A stretch of DNA of 64,000 nucleotides from Hippophae tibetana (Eukaryota; Streptophyta; Magnoliopsida; Rosales; Elaeagnaceae): NCBI GenBank assembly GCA_037013495.1, contig CM072806.1, positions 26,662,001-26,726,000 on the forward strand, given 5' to 3'. The first letter of the stretch is position 1. The number at the start of each line of letters is the position of its first letter. The position numbers were made by a program, and so were the translations under genes. The notes beneath the pieces are model-generated. The model saw only the letters and a list, made by a program, of their open reading frames with translations, searched no databases and was not told the DNA's origin. This document shows, one piece after another, positions 23,140-33,804 of this stretch.

Positions 23140-24254
23140 CCTCATCACCATCATCATCTTTGGTCCCAATGTAAACAGGTGCATCAGACATAGGGGGAAA
23201 GTCGGCATCGTAGGATAACCATTTATATCATGCCCATACTGTATAGACATCCTCTGAAGGTAGTCATGAAGGAACTGTGTACTCTCGGTTTGGAAATTCC
23301 GCTACTGTATGAGGAACTGACTCTGATAAGCAAGATGCTCCCCTGGTAATCCAAAATACGCTAAATCCTGCCTAAACGGTGATTAACAGTCTCAACCCTA
23401 GGCTGGGAGGAACTCGCACTGGCCCCAATAGTAGAATGAGGGCGTTTCTTGGGAAGCAATGCTATACCCAAAAACTCAGCAAACTTTGGCCCATCAATAG
23501 GCTTCATCACACCACCAATTTCCTCATTTTTGTCCCAAGTCACTCCTTGGCTTGCACATATAGCAGAAATTAAAGATGGGAACCTAATGCCTCTAGATGT
23601 AGCCCTCACACTCTGCATGATATAATCAAAGATAACCCTACCAACATCAATAGAGGCCCCAAACATAATGGCATAAAGTAGGATGACCCGCTCTCTAATG
23701 ACATCACTAAGGTGTGCAGTAGGCAATAAATTAGCACAAATGAAAGCATACCAGGGCCGTACCACATCCAATAAAGCACTTCGGGGGAAATTTTTATACA
23801 TATCCCCCAACATCTTCCATACTGTGCCTGGCTTGTAGACCGAAGCACTAACTGTCGTCATGTCAATATCTGAAAGTAATCGGAGAAAATCCTCATCATC
23901 CCCCATTGTTGGCAAACCGTAATAGTTGTTAATCACTTCTTTGGTGAAAAGTACCCACTGTCTACGCACAAAAACCTTATAATCCACCTGCTCTTGAGCA
24001 TTAGCAAAGAATTCCCTTACCAAAGAGAGACAGCCCCTCTCAATAGGATGACAGAAAATCTCCCACTTCCTCGCCTGAAGATGTGGGACATAATTACCCC
24101 AACAAGGAGTCTGATCAATCAAAAAGCACCTCTGAGGTATGATTGCCCTCTTAACAACCTTGTCCTCAAAACGCTTTGCAGCATCCTCGGATATAAACAA
24201 ACTCCTGTCAAATGAACAAGCACGAGTCTTCTGGGCTTTGGTTTTCTTAGGCAT
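23140..24254 (-). pseudogene. Athila extra ORF after pol (plant 'putative transposon protein' domain), C-terminus frameshifted
   Basis: Long minus-strand frame downstream of integrase, at the place of the env-like ORF of Athila. An upstream in-frame ATG exists (24290), but MPKKTKAQKTRA at 24254 is the more natural start because the family usually begins with a short basic stretch followed by FVS.DA..RF, here LFISEDAAKRF. Typical blocks follow: LVREFFANA, VFVRRQWVLFTKEVINNYYG, RPWYAFICANLLPT and VILLYAIM. The open frame ends at 23361. After frameshifts the C-terminus is readable to about 23140 and ends in an acidic run (DDDGDEDEE). No signal peptide or clear membrane segment is visible, so an envelope role is not supported; the function of this family is unknown. 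The other two Athila elements here lack it. Confidence 0.72.
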
Positions 24255-24960
24255 TTTCACAATATACTTGAATCCAGACAATCCAGACAATTCTCAATAT
24301 CACAATGCCTCAATATATTAGAAATCAAAGCAAGAATTGCAGCAATTGGACCAAAATATCCTCAAATTCAAAAAGCCCCAAATTGCCAAATCAAATTCAA
24401 ATTCAAAACCCTAGCTTGTAATTCCTCATCCACAATCCAATTTATCCTCCAACAATCTCTTGCAATCTAAGAGAAATGAAAATAAACAAAACTTTGTACC
24501 AAAATTACTCACTTGTTAGAGGAAAAATCAAGCTCTAAAATGCCCAAAAATAGCCCCAAAATTGCGCATAAAAATGAACTTGTAGCAAATCCCGATGGAA
24601 ACAAGTGTATGGTGATGGATTTGGTGTTTGATGATGATGGGTGATGAAGATTTGGAGTTGGGATGAGAGAAAATGGAGAAACTTGAGAGAAAAGTGAAAA
24701 AAATTCACGTGAAAACTAACCTGCCGTGGCGAATCCCATTTAAATAGATCCTTTCCGCCGGCGGCGAAACTGCCCTCGCCGATGGCGAACGTAAGATTTT
24801 TTTTTTGCAAGACAAATAAAATAAGAAAATTTAATTAAAAATAAAATTATCATAAAATGAAGTGTGGAATTTAAAATCTAACTAATAATTCACCAAAACT
24901 TAAAATTTAAGCTAAAATTTTAAATTTTAAATTGCTAAGATAAAATTGGATAAAAGATAA
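24255..24960 (-). other. Spacer between integrase and extra ORF in the inner Athila
   Basis: About 0.7 kb of mostly non-coding DNA. It contains a short GC-rich stretch (24750-24785, ccgccggcggcg) resembling the GC-rich LTR part, and A/T runs from about 24800. No domain recognised. Confidence 0.5.
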
Positions 24961-24973
24961 GGAAACAAATTTT

Positions 24974-24989
24974 ATGGGTTGCCTCCCAT
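24974..24989 (-). other. Conserved hairpin after pol (inner Athila)
   Basis: On the minus strand ATGGGAGGCAACCCAT forms a 5 bp stem (ATGGG/CCCAT) with loop AGGCAA, preceded by AAGCGCTT. The identical sequence follows pol in the nested element (54722-54737). Confidence 0.8.
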
Positions 24990-25179
24990 TAAGCGCTTTA
25001 AGTTATGGCTTCAACCGTTGTCCATTCACCTTGAAAGTTCCCTTTGTTTCATGACTGATCTCAACTGCTCCATAAGGAAACACTTTGGTTATTAGAAAAG
25101 GTTCTGACCAACGAGATTTTAGCTTTCCTGGAAAAAGTCTGAGACGGGAATTATAAAGCAGCATTTTCTATCCCACCTC

Positions 25180-28100
25180 AAAGTTTCACCTCAAAATGTG
25201 CTTATCATGCCAAACCTTCGTCTTGTCCTTGTATATTCGGGAATTCTCATAAGCATCATTCCTCATTTCATCCATCTCATTCAATTGCAACACCTTCTTT
25301 TCACCTGCTTCCTTAAGATCAAAATTTAGAATTTTAATTGCCCAATATGCCCGATGTTCCAATTCAACTAGAAGGTGACAAGCTTTTCCATACATCAATC
25401 GGTATGGAGACATGCCGATAGGTGTCTTGAAAGCTATCCTATAGGCCCAAAGTGCATCATCTAGTTTCCTTGACGCAATCCTTACGTGAGTTATTTACGG
25501 TCTATTTAAGGATCCTCTTCAACTCTCGGTTGACACTTCAACTTGTCCACTAGTTTGAGGATGGTAAGGTGTTGCTATCCGGTGTGTTACTCCATATTTC
25601 TACAACAAAGCCTTAAATTGATTATTGCAAAAATGCTTACCTCCATCACTTATAATTGCTATAGGTGTGCCAAATCTGGAAAATATGTTCTTCTTGGGAA
25701 AATTGATCACAACCCTAGCATCATTGGTAGGCAAGGCAACTGCCTCCACCCATTTAGAGACATAATCTACACCAATAAGAATGTATTTATTATAATGAGA
25801 TGAAGGAAAAGGCCCCATAAAATCAATACCCCAAACATCAAATAAATCAATTATCAAAATATTATTTAAGGGCATTTCATGTCTCCGTGAAATATTTCCG
25901 CTCCTTTGGCAATCATCACACATTGAAACAAACTTGAAAGCATCTTTAAACAATGAAGGCCAATAGAATCTGGATTGCAAAATTTTTGCTGCAGTTTTTG
26001 TTCCACCAAAATGTCCTCCAACTTCCTTTGAATGGTAATGACGAAGAATGCTTTCCATTTCTTCCTCCGGCACACATTTTCTAATAATTTGATATGTACA
26101 ATGTTTATACAAGTAAGGTTCATCCCAAAAATAATGTTTCAAATCAGAAAATAATTTCCTTCTTTGTTGATAAGACATGTCAGGAGGTAACATTTTCTTG
26201 ACCAAATAATTTGCATAATCAACAAACCATGGAGCCGTTCGGATAGCGAGCAATTGCTCATCAGGAAATGTTTCATTAATTTTTCCTTCAACCTCAAGGT
26301 AATCTTCCTCCAACCTGGACAAATGGTCAGCAACCAAATTTTTGGACCCCTTTTTGTCCCGGATTTCTAAGTCAAATTCTTGCAAGAGAAGAATCCATCT
26401 TAGTAATCGCAGTTTGGCATCTTTCTTGGCTAGCAAATGCTTAAGAGCAGAATAATCAGTATAAACAATGATTTTAGACCCAATTAAATAAGATCTAAAC
26501 TTATCAAATGCAAACACTACTGCCAAAAGCTCTTTCTCAGTTGTTGCATAATTAAGTTGTGCATCTATCAATGTTATGCTTGCATAATAAATCACATGCA
26601 GCAACTTATTCTTCCTTTGGCCCAAAACAAAACCTATAGCATAGTCACTAGCATCACACATTACCTCAAATGGAAGAATCCAATCCGGTGCACAAATTAT
26701 AGGGGCCGAAGTGAGCTTCTCCTTCAAAAGGTTAAAAGCCTGCAAACAATCAGAAGAAAAATCAAACTATGCATTTTTAACTAACAAACTGCAAAGAGGT
26801 TTTGTTATTTTGAAAAATATTTAATAATTCTTCTATAAAACCCATCATGTCCCAAGAAACTTCTAACGCCCTTTACAGTTGTTGGAGGTAGTAATTTTTC
26901 GATCACTTCCACCTTTGCACGGTCTACTTCTATTCCCTTTGCTGAAATCCGATGGCCAAGAACAATTCCTTCTTGAACCATGAAGTGACATTTCTCCCAA
27001 TTTAGCACTAAATTTGTGTCTTTACAATGCTGCAAGACTGAAGAGAGATTATGCAAGAAATTATCAAAAGAATGGCCAAAAACAGAAAAATCATCCATAA
27101 AAACCTCAATAAAATTTTCGACCATATCAGAGAAAATCAATATCATGCATCTTTGGAAAGTTGCAGGTGCATTACATAAACCGAATGACATCCTTTTGTA
27201 TGCAAAAGTACCATAAGGGCATGTAAATGTTGTCTTCTCTTGATCCTCTAGTGCAATTGCAATTTGGTTGTACCCCGAATATCCATCAAGAAAACAATAA
27301 TAAGCAAGTCCAACCAATCTTTGCAACATCTGATCAATAAATGGAAAAGGAAAATGATCTTTTCGGGTGGCATCGTTCAACTTTCAATAATCAATACACA
27401 CTCTCCACCTAGTCACTGTCCTTGTTGGAATAAGCTCATTGTTTTCATTTTCTACAACTGTGATTCTTCCTTTCTTTGGTACACAATGAATTGGGCTTAC
27501 CCAAGCACTATCTAAAATCGGATAAATTACCTCGGCATCCAAAAGCTTAATCACCACAGCCTTGACCACTTCTTGCATTGTTAGGTTTAAACGCCTTTGT
27601 GGCTGAATTGTGGGCTTGTAATCCTCATTCATCAAGATTTTATGCATGCAAACAGAGTTGCTAATCCCTTTGATGTCCACCATTGTCCATCCAATTATCG
27701 CTTTGTGAGTCCGAAGAACTCCTAATAGCTTGTTTTCCTCTTCATCAATCAAAGAATTGTTAATAATAACAAGAAAAGATTTAGAGTCTTCAAGATAGGC
27801 ATACCTTGGATGAGATGGCAGTGGCTTTAACTCAATCTTGTTGGCTTCCTTCTTTACCACTGAGGTCGGAGTGTCATTTGTTCCCAACTCCTTGAATGTT
27901 TTATCACTGAACAAAAATTCATCAAGTGCTACCAATAATTTGGAACATTGTCTCACTTCCTCATATTCCTCCTTAATTGTTGCAGATTTCACAAGGCAAG
28001 CTTCTAATGGTAGCAATGAAGTTCTCTCTTCAAAAGTTTCCGAGATTAACCTGTCAAGAGTGTTAATTTGAAAACAAGAATGTACCTCACTTGGAAATTT

Positions 28101-28823
28101 CATTGCTTCAAAAATATCAAAAGTCACTTATTCATCTTGCACTCGTAGAATGAACTTTCCTTGCTGAACATCAATCAATGTTATTCCAGTTATAAGGAAC
28201 GGTCTCCCCAATATCAACGGTACCTCTTTATCTTCCTCCATGTCAAACACCACGAAATCTATAGGGAAAATAAATTTGTCAACTTTAATTAAAACATCCT
28301 CAATTACCCCTCGAGGATATTTCACCGATCGATCCGCTAATTGTAGAGAGATTTACGTGGGCTTCACTTCTCCCAGGCCTAGTTTCCTAAAAATAGAAAA
28401 TGACATCAAATTAATGCTTGCTCCTAAATCACATAGGACTTTATCAAAATTGCAACTTCCTATAGTACAAGGTATAGTAAAACTCCTTGGGTCTTTCAAT
28501 TTCTGTGGCAGTTTTCTTTGAAGAACTGCACTGCACTTCTCATTTAGCATGATAGTTTCATAATCTCCCAGCCTCCTCTTCTTTGATAGAATTTCCTTCA
28601 TGAATTTTTCATACTTGGGCATTTGTTCCAATATCTCTGCAAAAGGAATGTTAATATACAATTTCTTAAAAATTTCTAGATATTTATCAAATTGATTATC
28701 AAGCTTTTTCTTATTCAATCTTTGAGGATATGGGATAGGAGGCTCATATTTCACATTTGGGGAAGGTTGAACATCTTGGGATGTTGATGGCTTTTCTTTA
28801 GATTCTTCCATCTTTTTCTCCAA
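25180..28823 (-). pseudogene. Inner Athila pol: protease, RT, RNase H, integrase
   Basis: Minus-strand pol in the order expected for Ty3-gypsy. Protease (28823-28128) has the active site CDLGASINLMS and LILGRPFL, with a stop between the two parts. The RT linker and N-terminus run 28127-27384, and the RT core (27380-26805) has FPFPFIDQMLQRL, TFTCPYGTFAYKRM and the catalytic FMDDFSVFG. RNase H starts near 26745 ([10 protein letters not shown]). The integrase zinc region ([20 protein letters not shown]) and the catalytic Asp residues ([20 protein letters not shown]) lie in the frame to 25600. A stop splits the integrase before the Glu (HPQTSGQVEV), and a later block 25413-25186 holds the C-terminal part. 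Breaks are mostly single stops or frameshifts, so the copy is inactive but only moderately old. Confidence 0.92.
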
Positions 28824-30060
28824 TTTCCTCTGCTATTCAAGTTCTTACCTCTTTTCAATGTGATAGCCTTTGCATGCTCTTTGGGATTTATTGTGTCACT
28901 AGGCAATGATCCTTGAGACCTTTCTGCAATCTACTTTGAAAGCTGCCCTAGTTGGTTTTGGATGTCCTTGTTGATTGCCTCTTGATTTCTGAAATTTTTT
29001 CTTGACTCCTCAATGAACTTTCCCAAAATTCCTTCGAAATCTATATGTTTCTTTTCTTGGGGTTGGTAGGAAAATGATGATGGTTTGAATCCCCCTTGGT
29101 TATTTCCCCATGACAAATTTGGATGATTTCTCCAACCTGGATTGTAGGTGTTCGAATATGGGTTATGTTGAGGTCTTTGGAAATTTGAAACATAATTTTC
29201 TTGCTCAGCATTTGGTGAAGCAAATGGATTTTCACCAGGGCACTCGATACTAGCATGATTTCCACCATATAAATCACGTTGTGCAGTTGGTTTGGATTCG
29301 AACTTGGATGACAAAGAATCCATCTTTCTTGAAAGAGCAGCAACTTGAGCCGACAAAGCATTCACTGAATCAATTTCATGCACTACTGCTGGTCTTTTTG
29401 CAGTTACTGCTCTGAATGCCACTGATTGTTGTTTTCTACCATAATCTCTAACAACTCATGAGCATCCTCCAGTGTTTTTCCATTTAAAGACCCTCCAGCT
29501 GCAGCATCAATCATTGCCCGATAGTTTGAAACCAACCTATTATAAAATGTAGAGACTTGTAGCCAAATCGGTATACCATGATGTGGGAACTTCCTCAACA
29601 TTTCTTTGAATCTTTCCCAAGCTTCATACAATGATTCTAGGTCATACTGTGTAAAAGATGTGATTTCATTCCTCAATTTTGCCATCTTAGTAGGAGGAAA
29701 GAACTTGGACAAGAATTTCTAAACCAACTCATTCCATGTTGTAATTGATCCCGGTGGTAATGAGTTTAGCCACTCCTTGGCTTTATCCTAAAGTGAAAAA
29801 GGAAAAGCCCTCAATCTTATAGCATCTTCACACACACCATTTATCTTGTAAAGATCACACACCTCCAGAAAGTAAGCAATATGTGCATTTGGATCATCCT
29901 TTGACATTCCCCCAAACTGATTTGATTGAACTATTTGGATAAAGGATGGTTTTATCTCAAAGTTATTGGCTTGAACAGTTGGCCTCCTTATACCCGAAGT
30001 AGTTCCAGCAACATTAGGCACATCATAATCCTTCAAAGCTCTACGATTTCCACCTCACTC
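28824..30060 (-). pseudogene. Inner Athila gag, broken
   Basis: Capsid blocks in order on the minus strand: MKDYDVPNVAGTTSGIRRP, FGGMSKDDPNAHIAYFLEVC and RLRAFPFSL (30036-29788); after stops, KMAKLRNEITSFTQYDLESL, YEAWERFKEMLRKFPHHGIP and ALLEIM-like text (29712-29404); then a C-terminal part rich in Asn/Gln and Pro (29422-28931, SNTYNPGWRNHPNLSWGNN). The zinc knuckle is not intact. A stop lies right after FPFSL and another after the HSEQ end. The type is Athila Gag but clearly different from the outer and nested copies. Confidence 0.88.
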
Positions 30061-30480
30061 AACAAATGGTGGATCCATGGCTTATTGTCTATTAAGAGCT
30101 GAGGTTGAACGCCTTCTCTCTCAGTTTAGATGCCTATATGTTCTATCAATCTCCGGATCAACTGGAAGAAGGTTAAGGCTTCTTGTACGTCTCATACAAA
30201 AATCCTACAACTTGAAAATCAACTAGCACAAAAACAACACAAAGTTACCCCTTTTTTATGATAAATAAAATAAAAGAGAAAAATAAACAAACTAAAAAAT
30301 TGCAAGAAATGACTAAAATAAATAATGCAAATGAGGAGCAACTACTCTAAATGAACAAACAATTAACACAACTCAACAAGCTCAATTTAAAACAAAATTA
30401 AAAATGAAACAATGATAAAGCAAATTAACTTCAAATTAAAAGTAAGATTAGGTAGTATCGATGTTAATAAAATCAAACCA
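30061..30480 (-). other. Inner Athila leader
   Basis: Untranslated region between primer site and gag. It is A-rich on the plus strand and no structure comparable to the nested Athila leader repeats was found. Confidence 0.6.
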
Positions 30481-30499
30481 CTCCCCGACAACAGTGCCA
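30481..30499 (-). promoter_or_regulatory. Primer binding site of the inner Athila
   Basis: On the minus strand TGGCACTGTTGTCGGGGAG, close to the complement of the tRNA-Asp 3' end, following AGTTTT after the LTR. Confidence 0.85.
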
Positions 30500-30878
30500 A
30501 AAACTTGATGCGTATTTTCGCAAGTGTATGAATCGTTCAGGTAATAAAGTGTACAAAAGTACGGATATCGAACCCACAAGGAATGGTGTTACTAAGTACC
30601 GAAATTTACTAATCCTAATTTTATTTGAAAACCGAATTGTTGAAATTGTTTAAGAAGAAAATTAACTTAAAAATAAACGCAAATAACACAATTGAATGTT
30701 GTTCACAAATGATTAAAAATGCTAAGGCATTTGATTTCTCTAAATCAATTCAATCTGATTTCAAGTCATGTTATAGGAGAATCAAAACTAAAAGTGATGG
30801 TTGAAAAACCCAAATTTACCTAATACTCTCTCTTGAGTTATATTAGAATTACTTATCTATGAAAACCAACTATATTTC

Positions 30879-32752
30879 TGATGAGCGAAAACCGACATCG
30901 CCGATTCTTGCCAATACTTTGGTTTTAATATTTATAAAACTCTCGCAAGTGCACGAATCATTTCGTAGAAAATGATAAGTATACTCCCAAGGTCGATCTA
31001 AGGAAGGAATGTGTGTGGTTTTTAATTTATTATTCAAACTTCTAAAAACGAAATTAAATCCTAAACATCCTGTCACGATATTTTGGGGTTTTGTGTTTTT
31101 AATCTAATTACATAAAATTAAACATAGATTCAATAAACATTCATGCAAATGTTATCATTTATAATGGCGGAGTATTTATGGATATAATAACTAAGTTAAT
31201 TATGCTTGCTCATATTATCTAGGTTATTAAAGATATGAATTGATATTTATTGATTCTCCCTTTTTTGTATGAATACCACCTTTGGTGGGGTTAGATATTC
31301 TTTGTTAACTAAACAAATCAATTAACACCTATGAGTGGGGTTGATAACTAATATGCTTAATTAAATTAATTTCTTTTTCTAAGAGATTGAAAATGAACCA
31401 TTTAAATGCCACCTTTGGTGGGGTTAGACAGTTTAAACTTTATTCAAGGTGTCCAAATTAAACCCAAGAATTTAGTTATGCGAGTACTAACTTTCAAGTT
31501 TTAAAACCACTACCGAAAACATGTTGTCAATACATTTTCAGATAATAATTCTTATAAAAACTTTTGAAATAGAGCTTCACTCTAACTACCAGGCGATTGT
31601 ACCATCAAATAAAAGAGCACTACTCTAAATCAGACCGGATAACTAAATCTTAAAATCTAATTTTCAGGTTTAAGTTTGTAATGAAAAATAATATATTTCT
31701 CTCTAACATTCTTAATATAAAATCATGAATAAAAATAAAATCAATTCATTTTAGAGATTTTCACCTTTTTAATATTTCGCAAGCATAACAACGTTATTAT
31801 TACATCATGTTTACTAAATAGCCAGCACAGTTAAATTTAACCACAGACAAATTAAATATAACATGTAAGAATAAAGCATAAAAATAACTGTAAAGAAAAT
31901 AAAATCCTTACAGAACTTCGACGCTATTCCCGTTGCTGGAAAAACTCCAAGCGGAATTTGCACTCCCATTTATTGAATCAAAAAGCTAAAAAATTACATA
32001 AACATAACTAGTTCTTCCCAAAAAAAGGGAAGAACTCTAAAACTAAGAGAAATTAACTAAGAAAAGCTAAAAACTAAGAAAACATAAGAAAAACTAAAGA
32101 ATCCTAAAAATCTAAGAAAAGAGAGAAAAGAATTTATTTGGAGGTGTTTTTAGGTGTATTTTGAAGTGAAGGGAAGGGGGTATTTATAGGTGAGGATGGA
32201 GAGAAAAAATGAGTAAAATAATGTTAAAAAAATGTAAAAACGCGTATTGGAATTGCTGAGTTCATTAATGACGTCATGCTGACGTCATGGGGCGGCTGCA
32301 CGTGAAAAATGGGTGTCGGCGTGCGCGGATGAACAGTACCCACGCGCGTAGTGCTGCGCGGATGAACAGTACCCGCGCGCGCAGTGCTGCGCGCATGAAG
32401 AGTGCCGCGTGCGCAGCTTGGGGCGGAGCTGGGCGCTGGGGCGCGGCGGCGCGTTTTTCTCCTTTTTGATATTTTTGTCCTTTTTTGACCCATTTTGTCC
32501 AATTTTTCCATATTTGTTGACCTTTCCCCATTTATTTATTAATATATTTGTGATGTATTGCTTCCAGTATTCTTCTTTGAGTCTTTAAGTTGCATTTTTA
32601 AGCCAAAATACCTAAAAAACAATAAAAATACCCGTGATTCCGAAAAAGACAAATTTATATAAATATATGATAAAACATATAAATATATATATTTTTAATC
32701 AATTAATGTGCATAAAATCATGGTTATTTTAGTGCTTTTTGAGCACTCATCA
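30879..32752 (-). mobile_element. Solo LTR of the nested-Athila family
   Basis: 1874 bp, TGATGAGCG...GCACTCATCA on the plus strand, with a perfect ATTTC duplication (30874-30878 and 32753-32757). On the minus strand it matches the 1873 bp LTR at 45050-46922 end to end, including GC-rich U3, the TATA box (32181-32188) and the conserved ccaccaaaggtgg region. No internal sequence remains, so it arose by LTR-LTR recombination or arrived as a single LTR. Confidence 0.93.
32181..32188 (-). promoter_or_regulatory. TATA box in the solo LTR
   Basis: CCTATAAATACC on the minus strand, the same box as in the other family members. Confidence 0.6.
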
Positions 32753-33804
32753 ATTTCTATGAAGATTTAATCATAAACAAGCACATTACGATTTATGGAA
32801 TTTCTAGAATTACCACATACATCATGCATTAGGTCTCACACTCGCATTCAACATATGGTATTTATCACAAGAAGCATTCATTACATATCTCCTCTCGGTC
32901 TCAATATAATGCAGCAAATCCTCTAAATCTTGGCCAGAAATTTAAAAGCATTAAGCATGGAAATAAATACTCAATTTGAAAACAATGAACTCATATAACA
33001 ATAACAAAAGAAATCAGATTTTCTTGATTCAACTACATCATAGCCTTAGCAAAAATGAATTAGTTCATAATGGAAATAAGAACAAAGATTATCTCAATTG
33101 AATCCATGAATAACAAATTTGAATAAACTACAGAAAATGAAAGCTAAGGAGAAGAGATGAAAAACTCTTGAAGATGAACAGTTGGCAGCAACAATGGTGA
33201 TAATCCTTCAAGCTTCTCCAAACTTTCTCTCCAAAATTTCCTTCTCTCCTCCAACACTGTCTCAGACCTCCTTCTCTCTGTCATCCCCTTCTTTCTTTTT
33301 CTTATGGTATATATAGATCTAGGGTTTTGGGGGCAATTTTGGAACAAAACGACATAAAAAATGTGTTTTCAGACGAAACTCGACGGTGGTGACATTATTC
33401 TCGTCGTGACAAGAGTTCTAGAAAATTTAAAATTTTGGTTCCTTTGATTCAAGCCGGCGGTGAGATGAATTTGGTCGGTGGCAAAAGGTTTCTGGCCGGC
33501 GGAGAAAGGTGTATCGCAGGCAGCGAGTTTGCATCTGCCAAAATCCATGCTCTCTGTTAGATTTTTTGCCGTGCTTTCTGTAAGAATTTCCTCGGCGACT
33601 AGAATCTTCTCACCGGCGGCGGGATTCCCAAATTTTGAAACACTAAATCCCGATCATTGAAATTTGTCCCAAACTTCTCCAAAATCATGATTTTACTTGA
33701 AATTGGACTTTAAACACGAATACCCATGAAATGACACAATTTTCACACAAATATCAACATTCAAATCATAACAAAAATGCAAAAAATTGACTCTTATCAA
33801 TAAG

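Larger units (their letters stand above)
19911..33799 (-). mobile_element. Inner Athila element on the minus strand, with extra ORF after pol
   Basis: A complete element inserted in the outer Athila pol. Target duplication ACAAG (19906-19910) and ATAAG (33800-33804) differs at one base. On the plus strand it begins TGATGCG and ends TTATCA. Order along the minus strand: 5' LTR (30506-33799, itself carrying a solo LTR), primer site, gag, protease, RT, RNase H, integrase, hairpin motif, extra ORF, polypurine tract, 3' LTR (19911-21327). LTR lengths agree (1417 bp and about 1415 bp without the insert). The coding region has several stops. Confidence 0.92.
30506..33799 (-). repeat. 5' LTR of the inner Athila, interrupted by a solo LTR
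   Basis: Begins TGATGCG and ends TTATCA on the plus strand like its partner. It is split at 30878/32758 by a 1874 bp solo LTR; outside this it follows 19911-21327 closely. TATA copy at 33308-33315. Confidence 0.92.

Noticed and set aside
23140-24254. Calling the extra Athila ORF an envelope protein
   Set aside because: It sits at the env-like position, but no signal peptide, cleavage site or membrane helix can be seen; it matches a plant transposon-protein domain of unknown function.
32224-32531. Arg/Ala-rich frames over the GC-rich LTR part (also 38236-38524, 45234-45635, 56517-56939, 20807-21161)
   Set aside because: These are long only because GC-rich DNA has few stops; they occur on both strands over LTR promoters and carry no domain.
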